Source: Echinometra lucunter
Lineage: Eukaryota; Echinodermata; Echinoidea; Camarodonta; Echinometridae
Direction: 5' to 3'
DNA: 64,000 nucleotides
NCBI GenBank assembly: GCA_029962745.1
Contig: CM057165.1
Span: forward strand, 2,634,340-2,698,339
Every line of letters starts with the position of its first letter. The first letter of the stretch is position 1. This document shows, piece by piece, positions 11,159-21,460 of the stretch. A program made the translations under genes and the position numbers. Under the pieces are notes generated by a model that saw nothing but the letters and a program-made list of their open reading frames with translations, did not search any database and was not told the DNA's origin.

Positions 11159-11789
11159 CGCTTCTTCGCTCAATCGCAAATTTAGAAACTGGAAATCTAA
11201 TTTTCGGGCGACAGACGGATACTGTATCACAATCATGTTGAAAACGTAGGGAAACTTGGGAATGCGTACCATGAGGGGTCACGTCACAGTTCTACTGCTG
11301 AATTTCAGTTAAGTTATTTTTGTTTAGAAAACCCAAAATAATGGGCGTAGAAAAAAATAAAACTTAGGACGTACTTAGTTTCACAATTGTTACTATGCTC
11401 CGATTAGCGAAGGAATTCTAATAAGCAAAGGAAGATGGGCGGGGTCCTTTCCATTTCGTGAGATATTTATAAAATACAATTCAAATATTAAACGTTTGGG
11501 ACAACATGAGAACAGGAAAACATGTCCCTCAAAATAAACATTTTTTGTGTGTTGTCGACAATGCCCCGACATACATGACATGACAGAATGAGAACAGAAA
11601 ACACCGTACATGAAACAAACCACCCCCCCCCCCAAAAAGGAATGTTTTTGTGATGTCGACAACGTCCCCTAAAACATGATTAGTACGTTTGGACTTTCCA
11701 CCGTAGATTTCAAATCAGATTTTTTTTTTTTTTGCCCATTCTGGCCGTCGCCTTTTCGTAAATCAAGGTTTGCCTACAAAATTACTTAC
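8613..11789 (-). other. Intron of GPCR gene A
   Basis: A 3,177-bp intron, GTAAGT at the donor and TTCATAG at the acceptor. It contains no gene. It holds ATTTCATTTTCGGAATT-type degenerate direct repeats (8,960-9,240), a triple of roughly 78-bp units with the GCGAGCGAGCC motif (10,610-10,860), and a long poly-T (11,120-11,155). In unit 2 the same intron is 6.0 kb because a 1.8-kb TIR element and a LINE fragment inserted. Confidence 0.75.
10612..10860. repeat. Three tandem ~78-bp units with AGCGAGCGAAGCGAG core
   Basis: Units at about 10,616, 10,692 and 10,772 each read (A/C)GAGC(G/A)AAGCGAG-GAGCCAAAAAT then TTTTCTGGTTTTCAATCGCA. Single copies of the core motif occur at 6,190, 6,400, 6,495, 7,465, 25,298 and 34,646. 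Confidence 0.7.
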
Positions 11790-12002
11790 GCCTCTGAACT
11801 GTACATCTCTGAACATCTGCCCATAGGCAGCCAGAACAAGCATCGCAGATAGACCGTCCGCCAAGGCATTGCTACAGGTAAAGATGTTTTGCGTCTTCCT
11901 GAGTCTTCTCTTTGTGATGATGATGATCACGGTGAAAGCGTTGAGGATGACAGCCAAACTGTGTAAGGTAAGCTCAGCAATGTATTTGTGGATTTCAGCC
12001 AT
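11790..12002 (-). CDS. Rhodopsin-class GPCR gene A, exon 1 (TM1-TM2)
   Basis: Encodes residues 1-71. The start is the ATG of MAEIHKY. An in-frame TAA lies 18 nt upstream and no other ATG intervenes, so the extracellular N-terminus is only about ten residues. TM1 holds the conserved Asn (N21 in AVILNAF); TM2 holds the conserved LAD (D49 in NALADGL). The basic loop TKRRLRKTQN lies between them. The exon ends QFRG then GTAAGT, phase 0. Here the residue before NALAD is Ser (CSNALAD) where gene B has CNIALAD. The same exon in unit 2 differs at a few residues. Confidence 0.87.
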
Positions 12003-12728
12003 TCTGACCAAGACAACTTAGGGTGACTTTGACGGTGGGAGTGCTTCCTGAAGATCCGTGTGCCGATTGCGATGGAGAGACTTTGCTTTTATCAAACTAC
12101 TTTCGAATTAGGCGAATGGGCAAGGCCGCACTAAAATCTGAACGCTCCCTTCCCAAAAAAGAAAACTGGTAAAAAAGGAAGGGGTGGAAGTGTCTATGTC
12201 GACGTTCAGTCATTATCTAGGATGCGCAGAAGATCAGCTCAGAGTGATAAAGCTTGTGATAAGGAAACAGCGCAATCGATTTGACGTCGTGCGATTATCA
12301 TCCGCAACATTTATTGGTCAAAACCGAGAATACACTTTTAACGATTAAAACTATCTTAAGAGGGCTTTTTATTGGAAGTCTGAACAATGCGCATCGGTAT
12401 CGATTATATCTGCACCGCCCATCCTTTATCTGGTTTTATTCGTGGTTTCTGTTCGATTTTTCTAATTTGTCATGGTCACCTCGAAGCGAAATTGAGAGTA
12501 ACCAGAATTTGAGAACAAAGAAAAATCTGTATCGGCATAAAGGGTGCAGAGTGAACATGATATAAATCAGATGTCCCTGAATTAAATTGTTAAAGTTAGT
12601 TAAAATGCAACTGATGAAAGGCCCAGCCTGAAAATGCCGTAATAAAACGGACAAAAATACAAAAGGACCATGATTGTCTAAGTAATGGGCCAAGGCTGCT
12701 TCCAAACCACTTAGCGATTGTCAATATC
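12003..12728. other. 5' flank of GPCR gene A
   Basis: Probable promoter region, non-coding. Well conserved in unit 2 (42,031-42,753), but that is expected from the duplication. A TGACGTCG motif at 12,282-12,289 resembles a CRE half-palindrome about 280 bp before the ATG. No TATA box is obvious. A 94-residue plus-strand open frame at 12,281 is likely fortuitous. Confidence 0.35.
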
Positions 12729-12869
12729 TGGGGAGCATTTCATGAAGAGTCTTGTCAGTGATTTTCACTGACTAATTTGCTCTCAGCCAATCAGATACGA
12801 GGATTTTCAGTAGCTTATAACAGTTGTCAGTGAAAATCACTGACAAAACTTTTCATGAAACGCTCCCCA
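12729..12869. mobile_element. ~140-bp hairpin MITE (GGGGAGC ends)
   Basis: Terminal inverted repeats of about 45 bp: GGGGAGCATTTCATGAAG...GTCAGTGATTTTCACTGAC at the left, and the inverse with CGCTCCCC at the right. The middle contains CAGCCAATCAGA. Unit 2 has the same element at 42,754-42,892, so it predates the duplication. No transposase. Confidence 0.8.
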
Positions 12870-13820
12870 GTTCTAGATGAACGTCAATGGAGACAATGTG
12901 AAGCGAAGCCAATGAAAACATGAAAACATGTTAGAAGTTTCATACAAAACGACTCTAAAATCAATAAAAGATGATACCATGAATTCACTGAATTGCCTTC
13001 CTCGTTTTCCTCTGATGATCTGTCTTATGAGACACTACTACCTCCACATCACATGTATCATGTCATTATTATGTGTTGTTTTTGCAACTTTTGTATCTTG
13101 CTGGGGATGTTTTTCTTTGTCCATGAAGATGATTCTTCTTACTATGTTTAGCTTTACAAAAATGTGGTTAGAAATTGGCATCGTTTTAGATACCAGCTCG
13201 ATGGGCAAGATGGGTATAAAAAAGAAAAACAGTACTGCCTTTAGCATGTTTACTCTTTTTTTTCCACAGACTTGCTTTGCGTAAAATCTGTCAATTAGCC
13301 CTTCATATGGCAGTGATTAGTACATTGTGGAATGCTGACAGAGCGGCAAACACATCCAAATTTAGTATGAACAATCCTTATACCATCAATAAGAACCCAA
13401 GGCATGATTCTCTTATTCCGTTCATTTGCAAGTTGTTTATGATTCATATTTATTCATTTGTCATGTTACCAGAAAGAAATAGCTCAACTTGGATTTTTCT
13501 TATGCGAACCAGTGTATATTTTCATGTGTTTCGTATGTTCTTGTTTTCTCATATGTTTTTGCCAAATTCATTTCTGTGCTTATTCTTAAGTCTGTATTTA
13601 TCTGTCACTAGCTAGCCGTATTCTCATTGAAGTTCCTGCTTACAAACTATCCACTCAGTTATTGCTCTTTTTGAAATTCCACTATGCTACAACCCTTTTA
13701 TGTACATGTACATGACGTAAGCATTTGCATAATCACAGTTCCTTAGATGTAAATGAAAAAAGGTCCTCAGCTTATTTCTTTTGGGGGAGGGGGTGTGGAC
13801 GTAACTACAAAAAGGTTTTC

Positions 13821-13851
<31 letters not shown>

Positions 13852-14215
13852 GGGGGGGGGGGGACATATCCTATTGTATCCCCACCCTTGTCCTCTGTCC
13901 TCCCCCGCTTAAATCCCGTTTACCAGCTTCTTGCATCTTGCTATTTCAAGACCTTGCCTCGCAACGTAAATCACTTTTTGTCAATCTAATTATCTCCCAT
14001 TATCATATTCATTAATTAATTTCAGACTCAAGACAAAACAAATGAATAGAAAATAAATCTTATTACTAAACTGTATTCATAATTTATTGATTGATTACTT
14101 TCTTTAAAAGAATACATTTTTTTGATATTCTGATAAAGTAATGATGATGCAGGCGCGTAGAGACAATGCGATTCGACAAGACTGTTATTATCATGATTAT
14201 CATTATCATTACAGT
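12870..14215. other. AT-rich non-coding stretch with uncertain open frames
   Basis: Contains plus-strand frames at 12,928-13,284 and 13,277-13,615 that are fused in unit 2 (see 42,952-43,638). A poly-T/poly-G tract is at 13,825-13,862 inside a repeat that ends GGGGACATATCC. Nothing certain. Confidence 0.4.
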
Positions 14216-14260
14216 GTTTGATTGAATACCATCAGAGGGGGCGGAAGTCGTGCTCGGACA

Positions 14261-14500
14261 ATGAAAGTAGTACAGGGCACCTTTTGTCCGCCGAACGTAA
14301 GGTGCAATCCTTCCATTGTCCAACGTTCCGCAACCTCTTATTTCGAGGAAGAAAACAACTCTACAAACTACTTTTTACCGGGGACAGACATGCCGGGAAA
14401 GGAATGTGCTATTTGTAAATGTGTGTTAAAATGTGAATACGCGAGGAAGGACCCGCCATTGTTAGATTCCCAAGATGAATTGGAGCAAGTGAACGCCTAA
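14261..14500 (+). CDS. Uncertain small cysteine-rich ORF (79 aa)
   Basis: The first ATG gives MKVVQGTFCPPNVRC and the frame ends ...ELEQVNA at TAA. Cysteines follow C-x4-C, then a spacer, then E-C-x2-C-x-C-x3-C (KECAICKCVLKC), with FLPGTDMPGKEC before it. This loosely resembles the end of a von Willebrand factor C module. There is no signal peptide. In unit 2 (44,283-44,501) a one-base insertion after the last Cys changes the C-terminus. It could be a terminal exon of an unseen gene, a decayed exon or chance. Not recognised. Confidence 0.25.
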   Translation: MKVVQGTFCPPNVRCNPSIVQRSATSYFEEENNSTNYFLPGTDMPGKECAICKCVLKCEYARKDPPLLDSQDELEQVNA

Positions 14501-14930
14501 GAAACATTACCCCCCCCCCCCCCGAGCTTTTACATTCATTAAAACAAAATGGATTAACCTATTATTGCTTGTAAACACTGCAAAATTGCCAATTAATGAA
14601 AACCACTTAGCCACTTTGGTCCAGCGTGAAATATGGATTCATAATCATGACATACGGAAATATACGTAAGCCAACCAGTACCACCAGTTAGGTGAAATTA
14701 AGAGACGCTCAGTGTTGGCCGCCATTTATATAATTTCATGTTTAGTGGCGGCTCCAGATGAAGAAGTGGCCGCCGCTCTTGAACGCCTCTTAAATTTCAA
14801 TCCACCGGTGGCTCAAATGGGCTCCCATACGGAAATAAATTTGCCGTTTAAGAATGTCCTTTTATTTTCCTTTTAATTCATATCACCGGTCCTGTCACTT
14901 GAAAATTTTAATATCCCCACTTACATCAAC
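14501..14930. other. Non-coding stretch
   Basis: A poly-C run (14,511-14,523), then DNA equivalent to both flanks of the satellite element in unit 2; the empty site of that element is at about 14,540-14,552. 14,700-14,870 is conserved with 46,436-46,610 and includes a GC-richer GGCGGC segment. No gene seen. Confidence 0.45.
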
Positions 14931-14932
14931 TC

Positions 14933-15122
14933 TCCAGAAATGCCTGCTCAAAGATGAGGATGACTAGGAAAGAAGATACGAAGTCCGCTAAGGCGATGTG
15001 GCATACGAAGATGTTCTATGTCTTCCTGCTAGCCATTGAGATGACCAGGGTGATGACGCTGAGGATGACAGCGAGGCCGTGAAGGAGCACGAGAACGGCG
15101 TAAAGGTGAGAAATTCAGACAT
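14933..15122 (-). pseudogene. GPCR exon-1 pseudogene, unit 1 copy
   Basis: On the minus strand one frame reads LHGLAVILSVITLVIS, then SRKT-stop-NIFVCHIALADFVSSF. It aligns with TM1-TM2 of genes A-C, but the glutamine of KTQN is TAG. The upstream MSEFLT start is in a different frame from the TM1 part, so there is also a frameshift. No donor like GTAAGT and no matching exon 2 are seen. The same stop is present in the unit 2 copy. Confidence 0.75.
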
Positions 15123-16140
15123 GTTGAGCATGACACCAGTGACGATGATGACGATGATAAAGTTTTACGACAACGGTTATCGTTATAACGACAGTACTGG
15201 GATTATATTGGAAAAAAAGAGCAAACCCGACAGCATGACAACCCTGATGATGATATCATGTTGATGATGCAAATGATGGTGCCAATTTACGACAATGATT
15301 TTGTGTTAATACAAATGCCGCATAATATATTCCCACTTCACGCCATACGGCCATCAGTAACACAACGACTGATTTTTTTTTGTTTTTTGTTTTGTTTATT
15401 CCAACGATGCTAGGGAACATTCATTTGTAAAGCATGCTAGGCGTTTGTCAGAGTTAATGTATTTGTGTAACTTATGTTGCCACTTTGAACTGTAATACAT
15501 GTACCTAGTTCTTTTCCTGTAACTTCACTTATCCTTTTGATGATTAAAAACTTAAACTTTAACATTCATTCTTCATTTAGCTATTCACGATATTATCGTT
15601 TAACCTTCCTTGCAAAAATCTAAATCACGTTGTTTGTCGCTAAAGCGATAATATCGTCTAAAGTTTCCTTCCGAAAGTGTTTTCACTTTAACCACTTCTT
15701 TTTCTTTCCCAACCTATTTTTGAAAGGTCAGAGTTATGAAAGAGTAGGCAAATATGAGACGATGGATGAAGAATAAAATATTTATTGCCACATGTCCGCC
15801 TACTTTTATTCTTAAGATCATGTCCTCATAGGAACTGACAATAAGCCATTGGATATCCCCGGCTGAAAAGATTTTAGATAAAGAAAAAGACCATTAGCAA
15901 TGCAACTGAATGATATTATTTGAAGGCTTATTTTCTTGTAATCGTTTTGGCTATTCATGTATTCCTGTATCGTATCATTTAGTCTCCATTCTATCAATTT
16001 TGATCCTGTCTCTCCTCCTTCTCGAAAAGAATATTTTTGTTTCCCCTTATTTTTTATCGTCACAATACTACAAGAATCGATAGGAAAATGGCTTGGATAT
16101 TGATTACAAAATATTTTCTGATAGCCCCACCCCCACTTTT

Positions 16141-16141
16141 T

Positions 16142-16175
<34 letters not shown>

Positions 16176-16180
16176 GGGGG
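16141..16180. repeat. (GA)n-(G)n purine tract
   Basis: Uninterrupted purine strand: about 12 GA dinucleotides then 17 or so G. The same compound tract is at 47,963-48,000; similar ones lie at 28,950-28,999 and 38,306-38,357. Confidence 0.9.
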
Positions 16181-17393
16181 TGGCGTGTACAAAATTATAC
16201 CCCCACTTTTTAAAAAATAGAATTTTAATCAATGAGTTGTTGAAATTTTTGATAAATCTATCATAAACGATGGTTATAGTAGTAAAATTTCTATATTTGA
16301 AATGATATTAGAAATGCTATTAAAAAACCAGAGATATATACGATGAAAGAGTACATGTGTGGGTTTGGTTGCGGGTGTGTGGGTGTGTGAGTACTCGTGT
16401 GTGAGTTCGTGCTAGAAATCTCGGCAAAAGATTTCGATCCCCCCCCCCCCCCACTCCTCGAAACGTATTTACACCGGTGGTTATCAGTAAAAATTATCTG
16501 CCATTTCAGTACAGAATCGAGATAACTTCTTTACATAACAAACATATCAGCTCTATTCTGCATATCACCTTGTACAGATGAATTTTCTTGCTTGAATTTT
16601 GAAGAAAAAAAAAACCATTAAAGAATTTATATTCTTTCGAATATACCACTGATAGAACTCTTTGAAAAGCCATTGAATATAAATGATAATTAGATGATTT
16701 ATTCCTAGATCTGAAAAAACCAGATCGTGGTTTATTAAGTGTCTTTGGCCGAATAAACTATCACCTCTACTGCGCAAAGAGTAATCAATCATAGGCCTAT
16801 AGTTGTATAACTTCAAAAATAAAGGCATTAAAAGTTGACGACCTTTCTCATAAGCCGTAAATGGAACTTTATCGAAAATTCATGATGAGAAATGAGGCGA
16901 CAAAGAATAATGGCAGATTTTCATGAATCCGCGCTGTCAGCATGAGGTTTTTTTTTTAATTTTTTTTATTTTTTAGATGACAAATTTATCTGTTATCCTG
17001 GGTAAGAAGTAAAAGAGCCATTAAAAAGCATTATGGTGTCAACGGCCTCTATATTATCCGTCAAAATTTAGGTGCTGATGATGATGATAAAAATAATAAT
17101 AATGATAATAATACTAATAATATTGATAATAATAGTAATAGTTTTGATACTAATAATAATAGATTTAAAAATGAAAATAATAACAATAATGATGAGAATA
17201 AATTCATCATGATAATTAGAATGACAATAATGATAATATTTATGGAATGGCAAGAATTATGTTGATAATGAAAAAGATGAATACTCCCTCTTTGTGTACC
17301 TCATATAACAAGTTATAAATACCTCTATCAAGATAGAGAGCCAGGACTATATATAGCCCAGGAGATAAGCCTGTAGGACCGTGATGATGACGA

Positions 17394-17394
<1 letters not shown>

Positions 17395-17447
<53 letters not shown>

Positions 17448-17466
17448 AGGTAGTAGTAGTAGTAGT
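17395..17466. repeat. (GTA)n microsatellite
   Basis: About 24 AGT/GTA units with one variant. The unit 2 equivalent (49,209-49,246) is shorter. Confidence 0.9.
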
Positions 17467-17805
17467 ACTGATAATAATAATAATGATGATGATGATGATA
17501 TAATAATAATACTAATTGTAATTATGGTAAACGATTATAATGATAATGAAAATCTATCACAATAAGCTGTCAAGTGCATGCATATCATTTTACGGAACGC
17601 TATGCTCTTCAAAAAGAAATTCTTATCCTTGACTTCGCTCCGGAAATGCTATAAGTATTCATGAGTAATGAATGCAAGGTAACCTTCAGAGCGGTATAAA
17701 ATCGATTTAGTTTTTAAAAAGATAGATATTTTCCTAAATTAGACTTTGGATAATTAAATCTGTTCTTGTAACCAAGTCGGAAAAATAATCGCTACGAAAT
17801 ATTGG

Positions 17806-18522
17806 AAATTCCACAATTAGTTTCCAGTCTCACTGCATTTAAAGCATAATGGAAGAAATTTGATTTTTTGTTTGTTTTATACCAAATAGATTCACCAAGA
17901 AAAAAACACACCTTTCCATCGATTCTCTGACCTTGAACAAAACTGCGATAGGAAAGAAATTGTGATAGAAAAGAAATAACCATCAAATAGTATAAAGGCA
18001 CACATCAATAATGACAGCACGTAAGATTTCGTATGTATTTTCAAGGAGCCGGGAAGCAAACAAAGGAATGATTTCCATTCCATCTTTTGTGGCTCTGCCC
18101 ACTCCTACGCACGGACGCTCCAACGTGGCGCTCATTTAAAGCACGTATAGTAACGAGTTTTTAGGGTCAGAATTTTCAACCAATCGCGAAGAGATGATTC
18201 CCATTGCCTTTTACCAGGGTCTATGACATATTCCTATGTCTTTTCTGCCGAACCCTTACAAACATGCATACACACAAGCGAGCACGCACAAACACACGCG
18301 CCCACACGCACACACTCAATATAGATGTATGTGTCTTTGTGTATAAAAATTGTAAAGATTACAGACTTTAAGGTAATGCATTTTTGGCAACTTTTTCACA
18401 ATTTAGAGGTGTCGAAAGTTCTCATCACTTTCGTACTCGTCACATTTTGTTTCTATAATGAACTATAATTATGAACACCAGTCAGTGGACCTTCATTGTC
18501 ATACACAGTCATGTATATATAA

Positions 18523-18574
<52 letters not shown>

Positions 18575-18737
18575 GATCAGGTAACATATACAACAGCTTT
18601 GGGAACTCTCATGGAAATAAATACATGTGAGAAATTGAGACATGTGAGACAACTCCCGGCGGAGACATTTTTTAAACCTTTGCAGATTTCTAAAATGGTA
18701 GGACAGCTCTGGGGAACTTTGATTCATACTACGCTAT
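17806..18737. other. Non-coding start of unit 2
   Basis: No gene seen. Same content as 1-700. A TA array is at 18,527-18,571 followed by a segment (18,572-18,750) shared with unit 3 but missing from unit 1. Confidence 0.5.
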
Positions 18738-18748
18738 TATTCTCTCAA

Positions 18749-19017
18749 CAGTTCAGATTCTGAACGATTTTATTATAAGAGCAATCTCCCCCAAGCGCGA
18801 TATCCCCCAACCGCTGCCAGGCCGAGAGATGGCGTGATTCCGAATTGTACGGGCGAGGAAAAAAAATTTTCCTCGCCCGTACAATTCAGGATCACGCCAT
18901 CTCAATTTTCCTCGCCCGTACAATTGAGGATCACGCCATCTCTCGGCCGGGCAGCGGTTGGGGGATATCGTGCTTGGGGGAGATTGCTCTTATAATAAAA
19001 TCGTTCAGAATCTGAAC
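18749..19017. mobile_element. 269-bp nearly perfect palindromic MITE
   Basis: Flanked by an 11-bp direct repeat TATTCTCTCAA (18,738-18,748 and 19,018-19,028). Terminal inverted repeats AGTTCAGATTCTGAACG extend to arms of about 115 bp. The centre holds an extra direct copy of CCTCGCCCGTACAATT. Unit 3 lacks it at the matching place (about 50,515). The long target duplication resembles Mutator-type insertions, but no transposase is present. Confidence 0.85.
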
Positions 19018-19059
19018 TATTCTCTCAATTGTCTCACACACATATTATATATATATATA

Positions 19060-19320
19060 TACTGAAAGAAATGAAAATGGGAGAATAATAATTGCGTAGC
19101 TCCCTCAATGTTCCCCAGAGCTGTCATCCATTTTGAATCAAGGGTTGAAAAAATTCCTCCGCCGGGAATCGAACCCGGGTCTCTGCCTTAGAATGCCAAT
19201 GCTTTACCACTAGACTACAGAGGCGGGCAAGCAGCTTGGCGTGACCGAATCCAGTTGACCGACAGACAGATTTCCAACCCTTTTTGATCCTTTATTTTGT
19301 CAAAATAATTTGTCAAATTT
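19060..19320 (-). mobile_element. tRNA-Arg SINE-like element, unit 2 copy
   Basis: Same block order as the copies at 770 and 54,150. TA arrays lie on both sides (19,046-19,062 and 19,326-19,374). The tRNA-like part is at 19,155-19,224. Confidence 0.65.
19155..19224 (-). tRNA. tRNA-Arg(UCU)-like, decayed
   Basis: 70-nt module with several substitutions in the acceptor, D-arm and anticodon stem (for example TCCTCCG at the 3' acceptor side). Anticodon loop ATTCTAA. Pseudogene within the SINE. Confidence 0.45.
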
Positions 19321-19324
19321 CTTG

Positions 19325-19381
<57 letters not shown>

Positions 19382-19745
19382 GGGGGGGGGGGTGGATTAT
19401 ATCATACATGCAAAATTGATAACTTGTAACATCTTAGAATAAATGAACAAACAATGAATATGTAAATCAATCTACGAGACATTTTATTTATATTCATGGC
19501 ATTCTGACGCAATATATTTAAATCCTGAACATCAACACGAAACTTTCATACATAACTGTTAATATTTTCCCTTCTTTCCTTTGAATTTCACAATCTAATC
19601 GAAGATACGCAAATTTTGATTTATTTAGTTTCAAACTTTGCTTCAACAAAATTGTTCTACCAATATCTCCAGGTTTTCTTTTGACCAAATATAGGGTTAG
19701 GATTGCCGTCAAAGCGTTAAGGGTTAGTTTTAGGATTAGAGTTAA

Positions 19746-20078
19746 AGTCTGTGCGGCGTGAAATTCAGAGGGCGCTATTCAGAATTGCGACTAGGGACGG
19801 ACGGAGGTTTACCGTACCTCGTCTAGAGGGTGTGCATACACCAGAGGCGCACACACTTGCCTGTTTCCGAAAGTCAGAAGATTGTCAATGTGGACCGAAG
19901 TTTTGTTTGGTTCGTTCGGCAACTATATGTTTCTGAAGTTTGTTCTCGCAATGATTGTGAAAGTTCTTTTTACGATTTTCGGCTACAGTACTCTATCTTT
20001 GTGATCAAAATGGTGGCGAGAAATAACCCCGTCCGTAAATTCAGAATAGCGCCCTCTAAATGTCGTGCCGCACAGACT
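19746..20078. mobile_element. 333-bp MITE in a TTAA target
   Basis: TTAA on both sides (19,742-19,745 and 20,079-20,082). Inverted ends AGTCTGTGCGGC with about 40 bp of similarity, including GAGGGCGCTATTC. The TTAA target fits piggyBac- or Kolobok-type elements. An orthologous copy is at 54,829-55,142, and a truncated one starts at about 1,391. Confidence 0.8.
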
Positions 20079-20329
20079 TTAAGCTATGCATAGTGCTGGA
20101 TTCAGGGTTAAAGTTAGGGAGTTCGGTTAATGCGGTGAAATGATTTCGAACAATGAACATCAGAGCTTGTGTCCACTCCATCCCAGCCACTATTATTGGT
20201 TACTGGTTTCTTTTACCTGAGCTGCTCGGAAAGCATGCATTCTAGCGAGTAAGCAGCAAGAAGACCAACGATTTTAAGTCCTCTCCGAGGAACCTGCATG
20301 ATAATGAGGATAAATGTCTTATACCAAAG

Positions 20330-20408
20330 GCATCAACTTGGTTTCGAACACGGATCACCGTATTACGAGACCAGTGCTCTATACCAACTGAGCTATTGCA
20401 CCTCCCTT
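20330..20408 (-). tRNA. tRNA-Thr(CGU)-like pseudogene
   Basis: The minus strand reads GGAGGTGCAATAGCTCAG..., an A-box-like TAGCTCAGTTGG, anticodon loop CTCGTAA (CGT) and GTTCGAAACC. The T-stem and acceptor stem do not pair fully. A near-identical copy is at 55,393-55,469. Probably a tRNA-derived repeat head. Confidence 0.5.
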
Positions 20409-20409
20409 A

Positions 20410-21460
20410 GAATAAAAATGATCAGATGATGATTCAATTTTGTGCTCTCTAGACAATACTGTGTTTGATTCTGTGAACAAATTTAAGATCACGAAAGAAT
20501 TTGTCAGTTTGAGAATAAACATTTTATTTTTTTAATGTGCTACATGATCAGACTAATGTCGTACTCTCTGTAAAATTCTAAATTTGTAAGGATAAATGCT
20601 TTTATTCTTTTACTCAAACATATAAAGTGTAAACAAATATACACCAATTTGAAACTTGAATTTTTTTTTTTTTTTTTTTTTTACTGATACTGGTGAAATC
20701 ATGTCTGCACTTAAACACGTATGAAACAATGCTTGTAAAAAGATCAATATCAACACACGATTAAATTCAGTAATATCCAAACCGACTAGAAAAGCAAATT
20801 GACTCCAGGCCTACTATAGTTTACAGTATATGATTTAACATTTAACATTTATATTTCTTGTGAAAAAATGCCAATTCCGTTTTATTTGCCAGCAATATTA
20901 TTTTCAAACGAAAAAGAAATTAGATCATTTGGCAAGACTGCAAGACTTTGTTATGTTCTTGAGATTGATATTGCTTTTTTCCTGTAAAGCAAAATAAGAT
21001 GTGGGTACGATGAAGATAAATGTTGAGCTTTGAATGTGATTTTGATATGGCTTTCCTGATATGTTTGGTTCCACGAAAACATCAGCAACAACAAACCATT
21101 CGTACTCTCGAATACATTTATTACGATCTTACCATGGTACGTTCACTTTATTCAGTATTCAAAGTCGAATTCAAATTCGTTTATATACACATATATTGAA
21201 TTTTTCTTGACAAGTAAATACACATTAAAATATTATCAAAAGAAAAGTCTCAATTTCTGTGGAAAAGGAAGGATCCACTCAACAGTAGCGCTTTGTAATT
21301 TGTGCCCCCCAAATATCAAAATAAAAAAACATAAAAAGATAAAAAATGAGGAAGCGAACACAGTTCGATCTTTGTGTGATTCACCTAAACTGACTTTTAT
21401 GACCAATCGAATAACCCCCAAACCCCAAGATAATAAAATTTAAATTTATGGCAGCGACAG
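20410..21460. other. Non-coding AT-rich stretch
   Basis: No gene seen. Contains a poly-T at 20,661-20,681. 20,999-21,460 matches 1,498-1,960 in unit 1, and 20,410-20,960 matches 55,475-55,945 in unit 3. Confidence 0.5.

Larger units (their letters stand above)
1..17805. repeat. Tandem segmental unit 1 (GPCR gene A unit)
   Basis: The sequence at position 1 recurs at 17,806 and 49,567, and colinear similarity continues for many kilobases, so this is the first visible copy of a large tandem duplication. It carries GPCR gene A and one GPCR exon-1 pseudogene. Against unit 2 it lacks about 1.15 kb around 1,490 (the unit 2 stretch 19,857-21,000), the 269-bp palindrome, the 776-bp THAP MITE, the 1.8-kb TIR element, the LINE fragment and the satellite element. 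It has its own foldback element (2,897-3,863) and extra repeat DNA at 5,560-7,650. The left edge may continue outside the window. Confidence 0.85.
15123..17805. other. Non-coding region with simple repeats
   Basis: No gene seen. Contains a (GA)n followed by poly-G at 16,141-16,180, poly-C at 16,440-16,452, an AAT-rich stretch (17,070-17,240), a (GTA)n array (17,395-17,466) and short GAT runs. Matches unit 2 at about 46,860-49,566. Confidence 0.55.

Noticed and set aside
12281..12565. 94-residue plus-strand ORF upstream of GPCR gene A (also 42,305)
   Set aside because: Conserved only because the unit is duplicated; composition and position suggest promoter DNA of the minus-strand receptor.
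18458..18763. Frames with IYIYIY runs (here and at 19,215, 50,257, 53,938, 54,326)
   Set aside because: Translated TA microsatellites.
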